Assembly: GCF_024539675.1 (NCBI RefSeq)
Contig: NZ_JAHHIT010000040.1
Location: 1 to 64,000, forward strand
Direction of reading: 5' to 3'
DNA: 64,000 nt
Source of the DNA: Streptomyces hilarionis
GTDB taxonomy: Bacteria > Actinomycetota > Actinomycetes > Streptomycetales > Streptomycetaceae
The position numbers and the translations under genes are program-made. The notes beneath the pieces were generated by a model. The model saw only the letters and a list, made by a program, of their open reading frames with translations. It was not told where the DNA came from and did no database searches. Numbering within the stretch: the first letter of the stretch is position 1; each line of letters starts with the position of its first letter. Shown here one piece after another: positions 33,483 to 40,979 of the stretch.

Positions 33483-35848
33483 CCCTGCCGGCCCGCCCTC
33501 CACGGGCGTCACCGGGGCAGGCAGGCCTGGCCTCTCCCCGCCCGTCTCCCCAGGAGACCGGCCGCGAGGGTGCCTGCCGTGGCCGCCCGCTCACCCGCAC
33601 CCGCACCCGCACCCCCTCATTCCACGAGGACCGACCGAGGACGACCTTGACCACCTCCCCGCAGCCCGTCGACGCCGACTCCGCGCTCTGCGCGCCGTCC
33701 GCACACGCTCCCTCGTCGCCGCCCGGGCGACCGTCCCCGGCCACCGCCCCCGCACCCGTCTCCGTCCCCTCGCCTGCCTCCCTCCCTGGCGTCGCCGATG
33801 TCGCCCGTGCCGCCGATGCGGCCGCGCGCCCGCTGCCGACACCCCGTGGGGCGTCGGCGTCCCCCTTCGGCGAACCGCCGCGCTCCACCGCCGAGGACCT
33901 TCTCGACCATCCCGACCCGCACACCGCCGCCGAGGCCGCGGCCGTGGAGAACCTGCTGCGCTGCTGGGTCCGCGAGACCGGCCTGCCCGCACCCAGCGAC
34001 GGCGTCCTGCGGGTGCCGTTGCCAGCGAGCGGTGCCGCTCTGCTCGTGCCCGTCCGCTACTGGTCCCCGACGGGCTGGCACCGGTTCGGCCTGCCCCGCC
34101 TGGCCGGCGCCCCCGAGCAGGCACCGCCCGCGGACGCGGTCACGGTCGCCGCCCTGCTGGCCCGCGAGACGCCCGCGCGCGACACGGACGCTGCTGAAGG
34201 CGTAGAAGGCGTAGAAGGCGTAGAAGGCGGGGAGGACGGTGACGGCGTGACCGGCGAGGGCGTGGACTTGGTCGCACGCGTCGCGGACTCCGTCCGCCGT
34301 ACCGCCGTCTTCATCAGGGAGCGCAGAGAGCAGCCCGTCGACGGCCCCGACCTGTTCCTGGCGGCGGAGCAGGCCCTGCTGCTCGGGCACCCGCTGCATC
34401 CGACCCCCAAGAGCCGTGAGGGACTCTCCGACGGTGAGGCGCGGCTGTACTCGCCCGAGGCGCGCGGCTCGTTCCCGCTGCACTGGGTCGGCGTCGCTCC
34501 CTCCGTGCTCGCCTCCGAGTCCGCCTGGACCGAAGGCGGCCGCCCCGTCCCCGCCGCCCGGCTGACGGCGCGACTGGCGGGCCCGGGGCTGCCGCTGCCC
34601 GACGGGTTCGCCGCGCTGCCGGTGCATCCCTGGCAGCTGGGCGAGCTGCGGCGCCGTCCCGAGGCCGAGGCGCTGTTCGACGCGGGCCGACTCCGGGATC
34701 TGGGCGCGCACGGCCTCCCGTGGCACCCCACCTCCTCCGTGCGCACCGTGCACCGGTCCGGCGCCCCGGCGATGCTCAAGCTGTCCCTGGGCCTGCGCGT
34801 CACCAACTCGCGCCGCGAGAACCTCCGCAAGGAGCTGCACCGGGGTGTGGAGGTGCACCGGCTCCTGCGGTCCGGCCTGGCCGGACAGTGGCGCGCGGCC
34901 CACCCCGGCTTCGACATCGTCCGCGATCCCGCCTGGCTGGCGGTCGACGGCCCGGAGGGCCGCCCGCTCACCGGACTCGACGTGGTGATCCGCCACAACC
35001 CCTTCAGCCCGGCGGACGACGTCTGCTGCATCGCCGCCCTCGTGGCGCCCCGGCCGCACGCGTCCGACGCGGGCCGGGCGAGCGACGTGGGCCACGCGAA
35101 CGACGCGAACGACGCGAACGACGCGGGCGACGGGCCGGCCGGGACACCGCTCCCGCGCGCGGACACGGGCACCGTAGGGCCCTCCCGACTGGCCGCGATC
35201 GTCACCCGGCTCGCCGGGCGCACCGGCCGGCCGCTGGGCGCGGTGGCGGCGGAGTGGTTCCTGCGCTACCTGGAGCAGGTCGTCCGGCCCGTCCTGTGGC
35301 TCGACGCGGTGGCGGGGATCGCCCTGGAATCCCACCAGCAGAACACGCTCGTCCTGCTGGACCCGGACGGCTGGCCCAGCGGGGGCCGCTACCGCGACAA
35401 CCAGGGGTACTACTTCCGCGAGTCCCGCCGCGCGGACCTCGACGCCCGGCTGCCCGGGATCGGCGCGCGCAGCGACACCTTCGTCTCCGACGACGTCACC
35501 GACGAGCGTTTCTGCTATTACCTGGGCATCAACAACGTGTTCGGCCTCATCGGAGCGTTCGGTTCGCAGCGGCTCGCCGACGAACGTCTGCTGCTCGCGG
35601 CCTTCCGGCGCTTCCTCTCCGACGCCGACCGCTCCCTCGCGGAGGAGGACGCCGACGTCCGGGCCGCTCTCGCCCCGCTTCCCCGGCGTCCGGCCGCCCG
35701 CAGTCCGCTGCCCGCCCGGCTGCTCGACTCTGCCGTCCTGCGCTGCAAGGCCAATCTGCTCACCCGGCTGCACGGGCTCGACGAACTCGTCGGACCGGTG
35801 GACACCCAGTCCGTCTACGTCGCCTTCGCCAACCCGCTGCTGTCCTGA
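33479..35848 (+). CDS. IucA/IucC-family NIS siderophore synthetase
   Basis: 789 aa from the ATG overlapping the aminotransferase stop; a TTG at 33647 with CGAGGACG before it would drop an arginine/proline-rich leader and may be the true start. Core motifs of NIS synthetases are all present: 'GHPLHPTPKSREG', 'LPVHPWQ', 'WHPTSSVRTV', 'KLSLGLRVTNSRREN', 'ESHQQNTLVLL', 'RYRDNQGYYFRES', and a ferric-reductase-like C-terminus. The enzyme adenylates a carboxylate (citrate or similar) and condenses it with an amine or alcohol. Two loops are expanded by 9-bp DNA repeats (EGV repeats and AND repeats). Family length is ~580-620 aa. Confidence 0.88.
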   Translation: MTLPARPPRASPGQAGLASPRPSPQETGREGACRGRPLTRTRTRTPSFHEDRPRTTLTTSPQPVDADSALCAPSAHAPSSPPGRPSPATAPAPVSVPSPASLPGVADVARAADAAARPLPTPRGASASPFGEPPRSTAEDLLDHPDPHTAAEAAAVENLLRCWVRETGLPAPSDGVLRVPLPASGAALLVPVRYWSPTGWHRFGLPRLAGAPEQAPPADAVTVAALLARETPARDTDAAEGVEGVEGVEGGEDGDGVTGEGVDLVARVADSVRRTAVFIRERREQPVDGPDLFLAAEQALLLGHPLHPTPKSREGLSDGEARLYSPEARGSFPLHWVGVAPSVLASESAWTEGGRPVPAARLTARLAGPGLPLPDGFAALPVHPWQLGELRRRPEAEALFDAGRLRDLGAHGLPWHPTSSVRTVHRSGAPAMLKLSLGLRVTNSRRENLRKELHRGVEVHRLLRSGLAGQWRAAHPGFDIVRDPAWLAVDGPEGRPLTGLDVVIRHNPFSPADDVCCIAALVAPRPHASDAGRASDVGHANDANDANDAGDGPAGTPLPRADTGTVGPSRLAAIVTRLAGRTGRPLGAVAAEWFLRYLEQVVRPVLWLDAVAGIALESHQQNTLVLLDPDGWPSGGRYRDNQGYYFRESRRADLDARLPGIGARSDTFVSDDVTDERFCYYLGINNVFGLIGAFGSQRLADERLLLAAFRRFLSDADRSLAEEDADVRAALAPLPRRPAARSPLPARLLDSAVLRCKANLLTRLHGLDELVGPVDTQSVYVAFANPLLS
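34196..34229 (+). repeat. 9-bp in-frame repeat (Glu-Gly-Val) in the NIS synthetase
   Basis: Three perfect copies of GAAGGCGTA (34196-34222) and a partial fourth, in a surface-loop-like, poorly conserved stretch. Confidence 0.9.
35096..35131 (+). repeat. 9-bp in-frame repeat (Ala-Asn-Asp) in the NIS synthetase
   Basis: Three perfect copies of GCGAACGAC and a fourth GCGGGCGAC, flanked by related GCGAGCGAC sequence upstream. Confidence 0.9.
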
Positions 35849-35869
35849 ACCGTCCGAGAGGAGTCCGCC

Positions 35870-36475
35870 GTGCCCGCTGCCGGGACGGACGCCGCCCCCG
35901 GCGCGCCCGTAGTCCTCGCCGCCGGCGACCGGAGGGTCGTCCGCACGTCCGTCGGCGCGTTCCGCCTCGTCCCCGTGCGGATCGAGCGAGACCTCCCGCT
36001 CGTCGTCCGGTGGATGAACGACCCTGCCGTGGCCGCCTTCTGGGAGTTGGCGGGGCCCGCGTCCGTGACCGAGCGGCACCTGCGCGAACAGCTGGCCGCC
36101 GGCGCTCACGGCATTCCCTGCCTGGGGGTGCTGCACGGACGGCCGATGAGCTACTGGGAGATCTACCGGGCGGACCTCGACCCGCTGGCCCGCCACTACC
36201 CGGCCCGGCCCCACGACATCGGAGTCCACCTCCTCATCGGCGGCGCGGCCGACCGGGGGAGGGGGCTCGGCGGGCCGCTGCTCGAAGCCGTCGCCGAGAT
36301 CGTCCTCGACGCTGTGCCCGCGTGCGCCCGCGTCGTCGCCGAACCCGACCTGCGCAACGTTCCGTCCGTCGTCGCCTTCCTGAACGCCGGTTTCCGGTTC
36401 TCGGCGGAACTCGATCTGCCGGCCAAGCGGGCCGCGCTGATGATCCGCGAACGTCCTCCGCGTGATCTCCCGTGA
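35870..36475 (+). CDS. GNAT acyltransferase of siderophore type (IucB/AlcB-like)
   Basis: 201 aa from a GTG with AGAGGAG ~9 nt upstream. Siderophore acetyltransferase family features: 'RIERDLPLVVRWMNDPAVAAFWELAGP', 'MSYWEIYRADLDPLARHYPARPHDIGVHLLIGG', the acyl-CoA-binding 'GRGLGGPLLEAVAEIVLD', and 'VVAEPDLRNVPSVVAFLNAGFRF'. It acylates an amine, usually a hydroxylated diamine, in siderophore assembly. It lies 21 bp after the synthetase and ends the three-gene operon. No N-hydroxylase, decarboxylase or exporter is encoded nearby. Confidence 0.87.
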   Translation: MPAAGTDAAPGAPVVLAAGDRRVVRTSVGAFRLVPVRIERDLPLVVRWMNDPAVAAFWELAGPASVTERHLREQLAAGAHGIPCLGVLHGRPMSYWEIYRADLDPLARHYPARPHDIGVHLLIGGAADRGRGLGGPLLEAVAEIVLDAVPACARVVAEPDLRNVPSVVAFLNAGFRFSAELDLPAKRAALMIRERPPRDLP

Positions 36476-36618
36476 CACAGAACGCGCGACATCGGCCGGA
36501 TCCGCTCATCTCTCGCCCCGGAAACATCACATTGCGCCACCGTCGGCCCGCGCTCCCCTTCCCCACCAGGAGAACCACGGTCTTGATCCCTCCCCTCCCG
36601 CCCGCCTCGGCGACCCGT

Positions 36619-36641
36619 TTGTCAGTGCCGAGCCGTAGGGT
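36619..36641 (+). promoter_or_regulatory. RecA-NDp/PafBC-type promoter of the DinG-like helicase
   Basis: TTGTCAGTG (36619-36627), exactly 8 bp, then TAGGGT (36636-36641): a full match to the mycobacterial consensus TTGTCRGTG-N8-TAnnnT. The ATG follows 9 nt later, so the leader is 0-3 nt. Confidence 0.75.
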
Positions 36642-36650
36642 GGTCGCGCT

Positions 36651-38702
36651 ATGACGAAGCCCTCACTCCCCGAACTCCTGCACGCCGCCGTCGCCGCCGT
36701 CGGCGGCACGGAGCGCCCCGGCCAGGTGACCATGGCCGAAGCCGTCGCCCAGGCGATCGACGACGGCTCACACCTGCTGGTCCAGGCCGGCACCGGCACC
36801 GGCAAGTCGCTCGGCTACCTCGTGCCCGCGCTCGCCCACGGGGAGCGCGTCGTGGTGGCCACGGCCACGCTGGCCCTGCAACGCCAACTCGTCGAGCGGG
36901 ACCTGCCGCGCACGGTCGACGCGCTGCACCCGCTGCTGCGCCGGCGGCCCGAGTTCGCGATGCTCAAGGGCCGGTCGAACTACCTGTGCCTGCACCGCCT
37001 CCACGAAGGCGTCCCGCAGGACGAGGAGGAGGGCCTCTTCGACCAGTTCGAGGCGGCCGCCCCCACCAGCAGGCTCGGCCAGGACCTGCTCCGGCTGCGG
37101 GACTGGTCCGACGAGACCGAGTCGGGGGACCGCGACGACCTCACCCCGGGCGTGTCCGACCGCGCCTGGGCCCAGGTGTCGGTGTCCTCGCGGGAGTGCC
37201 TCGGCGCGACGAAATGCGCCTACGGGGCCGAGTGCTTCGCCGAGATGGCCCGCGAGCGCGCCAAGCTGGCCGAGGTCGTCGTCACCAACCACGCGCTGCT
37301 GGCCATCGACGCCATCGAAGGGGCGCCCGTCCTCCCGCAGCACGAGGTGCTGATCGTCGACGAGGCGCACGAGCTGGTCTCCCGGGTCACCGGCGTCGCC
37401 ACCGGCGAGCTCACCCCGGGCCAGGTCAACCGTGCCGTGCGCCGCGCGGCCAAGCTCGTCAACGAGAAGGCCGCCGACCAGTTGCAGACCGCCGCCGAGG
37501 GCTTCGAGCGGCTCATGGAGCTGGCGCTGCCGGGCCGCCTGGAGGAGATCCCCGAGGACCTCGGCTACGCCCTGATGGCGCTGCGCGACGCGGCGCGGAC
37601 GGTCGTCTCCGCCATCGGCGCCACCCGTGACAAGTCCGTCCAGGACGAGGACGCGGTGCGCAAGCAGGCGCTGGCCTCCGTGGAGTCCGTGCACGACGTG
37701 GCTGAGCGGATCTGCAACGGCTCCGAGTGGGACGTCGTCTGGTACGAGCGCCACGACCGCTTCGGAGCGTCCCTGCGCGTCGCGCCCATGTCGGTGTCGG
37801 GCCTGCTGCGGGAGAAGCTCTTCACGGACCGGTCGGTGACCCTGGCCTCGGCCACGCTGAAGCTGGGCGGGGACTTCAACGGGGTGGGCGCGTCGATGGG
37901 CCTCGCCCCGGAGGGCACCGAGGGCGACGACGTGCCGCAGTGGAAGGGCATCGACGTCGGCTCCCCCTTCGACTACCGCAAGCAGGGCATCCTGTACGTC
38001 GCCAAACATCTCGCGCGCCCCGCGCGGGACGGCGACCGCGCCGACATGCTCGACGAACTCACCGAGCTGATCCAGGCGGCGGGCGGCCGCACGCTCGGTC
38101 TCTTCTCCTCCATGCGCGCCGCGCAGCTCGCCGCCGAGGAACTGCGCACCCGGCTGCCCGAGTTCCCGATCCTCCTCCAGGGCGAGGAGACCCTCGGCGA
38201 GCTGATCAAGAACTTCTCGGCCGACCCGCAGACCTGCCTGTTCGGCACGCTCTCGCTCTGGCAGGGCGTCGACGTGCCCGGCCCCAGCTGCCAGCTGGTC
38301 GTCATGGACAAGATCCCGTTCCCGCGCCCGGACGACCCCCTGATGAGCGCCCGCCAGAAGGCCGTGGAGGACGCCGGAGGCAACGGCTTCATGGCCGTCG
38401 CCGCGACCCACGCGGCGCTGCTCATGGCCCAGGGCGCGGGCCGCCTGGTCCGCGCCTCGGGAGATCGCGGTGTCGTGGCCGTCCTGGACCAGCGACTGGC
38501 GACGGCGCGCTACGGGAGCTACCTGAAGGCCTCCCTGCCCGACTTCTGGTACACCACGGACCGCAACCAGGTCCGCAGGTCCCTCGCCGCGATCGACGCG
38601 AAGGCCAGACAGTCGGAGTCCGACCTCGCGGCGCGGTCCGAGTCCCAGAACGAGACGCAGGCGGAGGCGGAGCAGGCTTCAGGGACGGCGGCGGACGCCT
38701 AG
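36651..38702 (+). CDS. DinG/XPD-type ATP-dependent DNA helicase
   Basis: 683 aa. Superfamily 2 helicase with an iron-sulfur domain. Walker A 'AGTGTGKSLGYLVPAL' is at ~41-56. Cysteines suited to a 4Fe-4S cluster occur in 'NYLCLHRL', 'SRECLGATKCAYGAECFAEM'. The DEAH box is in 'VLIVDEAHELVSRV', and motifs IV-VI include 'GRTLGLFSSMRAAQLAAEEL', 'LFGTLSLWQGVDVPGPSCQLVVMDKIPFPRPDDP' and 'LMAQGAGRLVRASGDRGVVAVLDQRL'. DinG enzymes unwind R-loops, D-loops and damaged forks 5'-3'. The gene has a DNA-damage-type promoter and is convergent with lexA. Confidence 0.92.
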   Translation: MTKPSLPELLHAAVAAVGGTERPGQVTMAEAVAQAIDDGSHLLVQAGTGTGKSLGYLVPALAHGERVVVATATLALQRQLVERDLPRTVDALHPLLRRRPEFAMLKGRSNYLCLHRLHEGVPQDEEEGLFDQFEAAAPTSRLGQDLLRLRDWSDETESGDRDDLTPGVSDRAWAQVSVSSRECLGATKCAYGAECFAEMARERAKLAEVVVTNHALLAIDAIEGAPVLPQHEVLIVDEAHELVSRVTGVATGELTPGQVNRAVRRAAKLVNEKAADQLQTAAEGFERLMELALPGRLEEIPEDLGYALMALRDAARTVVSAIGATRDKSVQDEDAVRKQALASVESVHDVAERICNGSEWDVVWYERHDRFGASLRVAPMSVSGLLREKLFTDRSVTLASATLKLGGDFNGVGASMGLAPEGTEGDDVPQWKGIDVGSPFDYRKQGILYVAKHLARPARDGDRADMLDELTELIQAAGGRTLGLFSSMRAAQLAAEELRTRLPEFPILLQGEETLGELIKNFSADPQTCLFGTLSLWQGVDVPGPSCQLVVMDKIPFPRPDDPLMSARQKAVEDAGGNGFMAVAATHAALLMAQGAGRLVRASGDRGVVAVLDQRLATARYGSYLKASLPDFWYTTDRNQVRRSLAAIDAKARQSESDLAARSESQNETQAEAEQASGTAADA

Positions 38703-38856
38703 GTCCCGGACGAGGGCCAGGGCCCGCACGGGGGAGGCCCGCGCGGGGGAGGGGCGTGCCGGGCCCGGGCAGGGCCGGAGTCCGGCGCGACGGTCCGCGG
38801 GACAGCGCAGGGCCCCGGAACCGGCGCAGGGATCCCGGGGCCCAGTCAAGGGGCAA

Positions 38857-38876
38857 GGGCGGGAAAGTGCCCGCCC
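38857..38876. terminator. hairpin between convergent helicase and lexA genes
   Basis: GGGCGGG (38857-38863) and CCCGCCC (38870-38876) with a 6-nt loop sit 10 bp beyond the lexA stop. Confidence 0.65.
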
Positions 38877-38886
38877 GTCGCGGCGC

Positions 38887-39666
38887 TCAGACGCGGCGGA
38901 GTACGGCCACCACCTTGCCGAGGATGGTCGCGTCGTCACCCGGGATCGGCTCGTAGGCGGCGTTGTGCGGCAGCAGCCACACGTGGCCGTCCTCGCGCTT
39001 GAAGCGCTTGACGGTGGCCTCTCCGTCGAGCATCGCGGCCACGATGTCGCCGTTCTCGGCGACGGGCTGGCGGCGGACGGTGACCCAGTCGCCGTCACAG
39101 ATCGCGGCCTCGATCATCGAGTCGCCGACGACCTTGAGGACGAACAGCTCGCCGTCGCCCACGAGCTGCCTCGGGAGCGGGAAGACGTCCTCCACCGACT
39201 CCTCGGCGAGGATCGGGCCGCCCGCGGCGATCCGGCCGACCAGCGGGACGTAGGACGCGGCCGGCTTCCCGGCGGTGTCGGTCGGCTGCACGGAGGCGGC
39301 CTGGTCGGAGCCGCGCACCTCGTACGCGCGCGGGCGGTGCGGGTCGCGGCGCAGGAAGCCCTTCCGCTCCAGTGCCATCAGCTGGTGGGCGACCGAGGAC
39401 GTGCTGGACAGGCCGACCGCCTGACCGATCTCCCGCATCGACGGCGGGTAGCCGCGCCGCTGGACGGAGTCCCTGATGACCTCGATCACTCGGCGCTGCC
39501 GGTCGGTGAGCCCCGAGCTGTCGGCCCGGATGCCGGGAGGTCGGCCGGGCAACGAGCGCTTGTGCGCCTCGGGATTCATGGCTTCGTTCATCGCATGCAC
39601 CGGCTCGAGTCGGCCCTGGGAGCGGTCCTGGGCAGTGATGGTGGCACTGTCTGCGGTGGTGGTCAC
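38887..39666 (-). CDS. lexA: SOS repressor LexA
   Basis: 259 aa from the GTG at 39666 with GAGAGGGG upstream. The open frame runs on past the SOS box, which argues against an earlier start. The N-terminal winged helix contains '[30 protein letters not shown]'. The autocleavage Ala-Gly is in '[14 protein letters not shown]', the catalytic Ser in '[15 protein letters not shown]' and the Lys in 'ATVKRFKRE'. RecA-stimulated self-cleavage derepresses SOS genes. An extended ~40-residue N-terminal leader is typical of Streptomyces LexA. The SOS box at 39726-39741 indicates autoregulation. Confidence 0.95.
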   Translation of the reverse strand: MTTTADSATITAQDRSQGRLEPVHAMNEAMNPEAHKRSLPGRPPGIRADSSGLTDRQRRVIEVIRDSVQRRGYPPSMREIGQAVGLSSTSSVAHQLMALERKGFLRRDPHRPRAYEVRGSDQAASVQPTDTAGKPAASYVPLVGRIAAGGPILAEESVEDVFPLPRQLVGDGELFVLKVVGDSMIEAAICDGDWVTVRRQPVAENGDIVAAMLDGEATVKRFKREDGHVWLLPHNAAYEPIPGDDATILGKVVAVLRRV

Positions 39667-39725
39667 GTCGGCCCCTCTCGGTTGTCTCCCTGCTGGACAA
39701 CGGTAGTTGCTTTCGAAAGGTTGCG

Positions 39726-39741
39726 CCAAACACACGTTCGA
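39726..39741. promoter_or_regulatory. LexA (SOS) box of lexA
   Basis: CCAAAC-ACAC-GTTCGA matches the actinobacterial SOS consensus TCGAAC-N4-GTTCGA at 10 of 12 positions. It lies 60-75 bp upstream of the lexA GTG. LexA autoregulation is established in the family. Confidence 0.75.
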
Positions 39742-40097
39742 GTGAAAAAGCGCGGATAACCGGACTTGATCATGTGTCTGGGTGTATGGCTAACGCGGTC
39801 CTCGGCAGGCAAAAGCGCTCATTGTTGTACTCTTCACCGCCGGAGACGATGACCTTGTGAGGCGTGGCCCCAGTCTGCCATCCGGCCCCCGGTCGATCGA
39901 GGACCGGTCGCGCTGCTGCGCGAGAGTCCCACCGCTCCTCCTCGTGACGCTCACGGTATCGCCGTGGGCGTCGCCGCGATACGCCCGTACACGCGCGTGC
40001 CGGGGTGGATTTCGCGTGCTCGGTGTGACCGCCGGATCGCGTGCGGTGAGCGCGACGGACGCGACACGCGATACGGCCTGGATGTATGCGCCAAGCC

Positions 40098-40110
40098 CCA
40101 CATCTAGTGG
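40098..40110. promoter_or_regulatory. candidate NrdR box upstream of nrdRJ
   Basis: CCACATCTAGTGG is a dyad (CCAC...GTGG) resembling NrdR boxes that precede ribonucleotide reductase operons. Normally two boxes ~30 bp apart are expected; a clear second one was not found. Confidence 0.4.
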
Positions 40111-40249
40111 TTGGATTGGCGCAGCGGCCCAGAAGTTGTGGTCCCCGGTGTCTTCGGATGCTGATGGATCCCCTATGCTTGGGGCTGCTTCGAGGGGCCC
40201 GTGAGGTCCGGCGAGGCCGTTGAGTCTGCTGTGAGGAGGGTTGGAGTTC

Positions 40250-40819
40250 ATGCACTGCCCCTTCTGTAGGCACCCCGACAGCCGTGTGGTCGACAGCCGT
40301 ACGACGGACGACGGCACGTCGATCCGCCGCCGGCGTCAATGCCCCGACTGCTCCCGCCGCTTCACGACCGTGGAGACGTGCTCGCTGATGGTGGTCAAGC
40401 GGTCCGGGGTCACCGAACCGTTCAGCCGCACCAAGGTCATCAACGGGGTGCGCAAGGCGTGTCAGGGGCGGCCCGTCACCGAGGACGCCCTCGCCCAGCT
40501 CGGCCAGCGGGTCGAGGAGGCGGTGCGGGCCACCGGAAGCGCCGAGTTGACCACCCATGACGTGGGGCTGGCCATACTCGGCCCGTTGCAGGAGCTCGAC
40601 CTCGTCGCCTATCTGCGGTTCGCCTCCGTCTACCGGGCGTTCGACTCGCTCGAGGACTTCGAGGCGGCGATCGCGGAACTCAGGGACCAGACGGGACCCC
40701 CCGCCGCGGACGACGACGACCGCGCGGACCCGGCCGGGGACGTGGCGGGGAGCCGGAAGGACGACGCCGGGCGCGGCGGGACCGTGCAGGTCCCCGAGCC
40801 CGCCCGGGCCGCCGACTGA
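40250..40819 (+). CDS. nrdR: transcriptional repressor NrdR
   Basis: 189 aa from the ATG at 40250 with GAGGAGGG 9 nt upstream. The zinc ribbon has C3/C6 ('HCPFC') and C31/C34 ('QCPDC'), followed by an ATP-cone domain ('[29 protein letters not shown]' to '[18 protein letters not shown]'). The C-terminal ~40 residues are acidic and low complexity. NrdR senses ATP/dATP and represses RNR operons. It is followed after 160 bp by nrdJ, the class II enzyme it regulates, as in other Streptomyces. Confidence 0.95.
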   Translation: MHCPFCRHPDSRVVDSRTTDDGTSIRRRRQCPDCSRRFTTVETCSLMVVKRSGVTEPFSRTKVINGVRKACQGRPVTEDALAQLGQRVEEAVRATGSAELTTHDVGLAILGPLQELDLVAYLRFASVYRAFDSLEDFEAAIAELRDQTGPPAADDDDRADPAGDVAGSRKDDAGRGGTVQVPEPARAAD

Positions 40820-40979
40820 CCGACGGCCGCGCCCGGAGCCCCTTCACGGAGGCGGGGCGGCGGCGGACGAAGACCTGCTGTGGGCGGTAGTGCGTGGGCG
40901 CCCACAGCATCAGACAGAACAACGTGTCACGGGAACAACGTGGCATTTCAGGGCGTTTTCGCCCGTAGAGGGAGGCGGC

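Larger units (their letters stand above)
39667..40249. other. lexA-nrdR divergent intergenic region
   Basis: 583 bp without a gene. It contains the lexA SOS box and, ~140 bp before nrdR, a candidate NrdR box. The remainder is moderately AT-richer than the genes and presumably carries both promoters. No cobalamin riboswitch-like B12 box was recognised. Confidence 0.5.

Noticed and set aside
39667..40249. Cobalamin riboswitch before nrdRJ
   Set aside because: No B12-box-like element seen; the class II enzyme that uses B12 would not be expected to be repressed by it.
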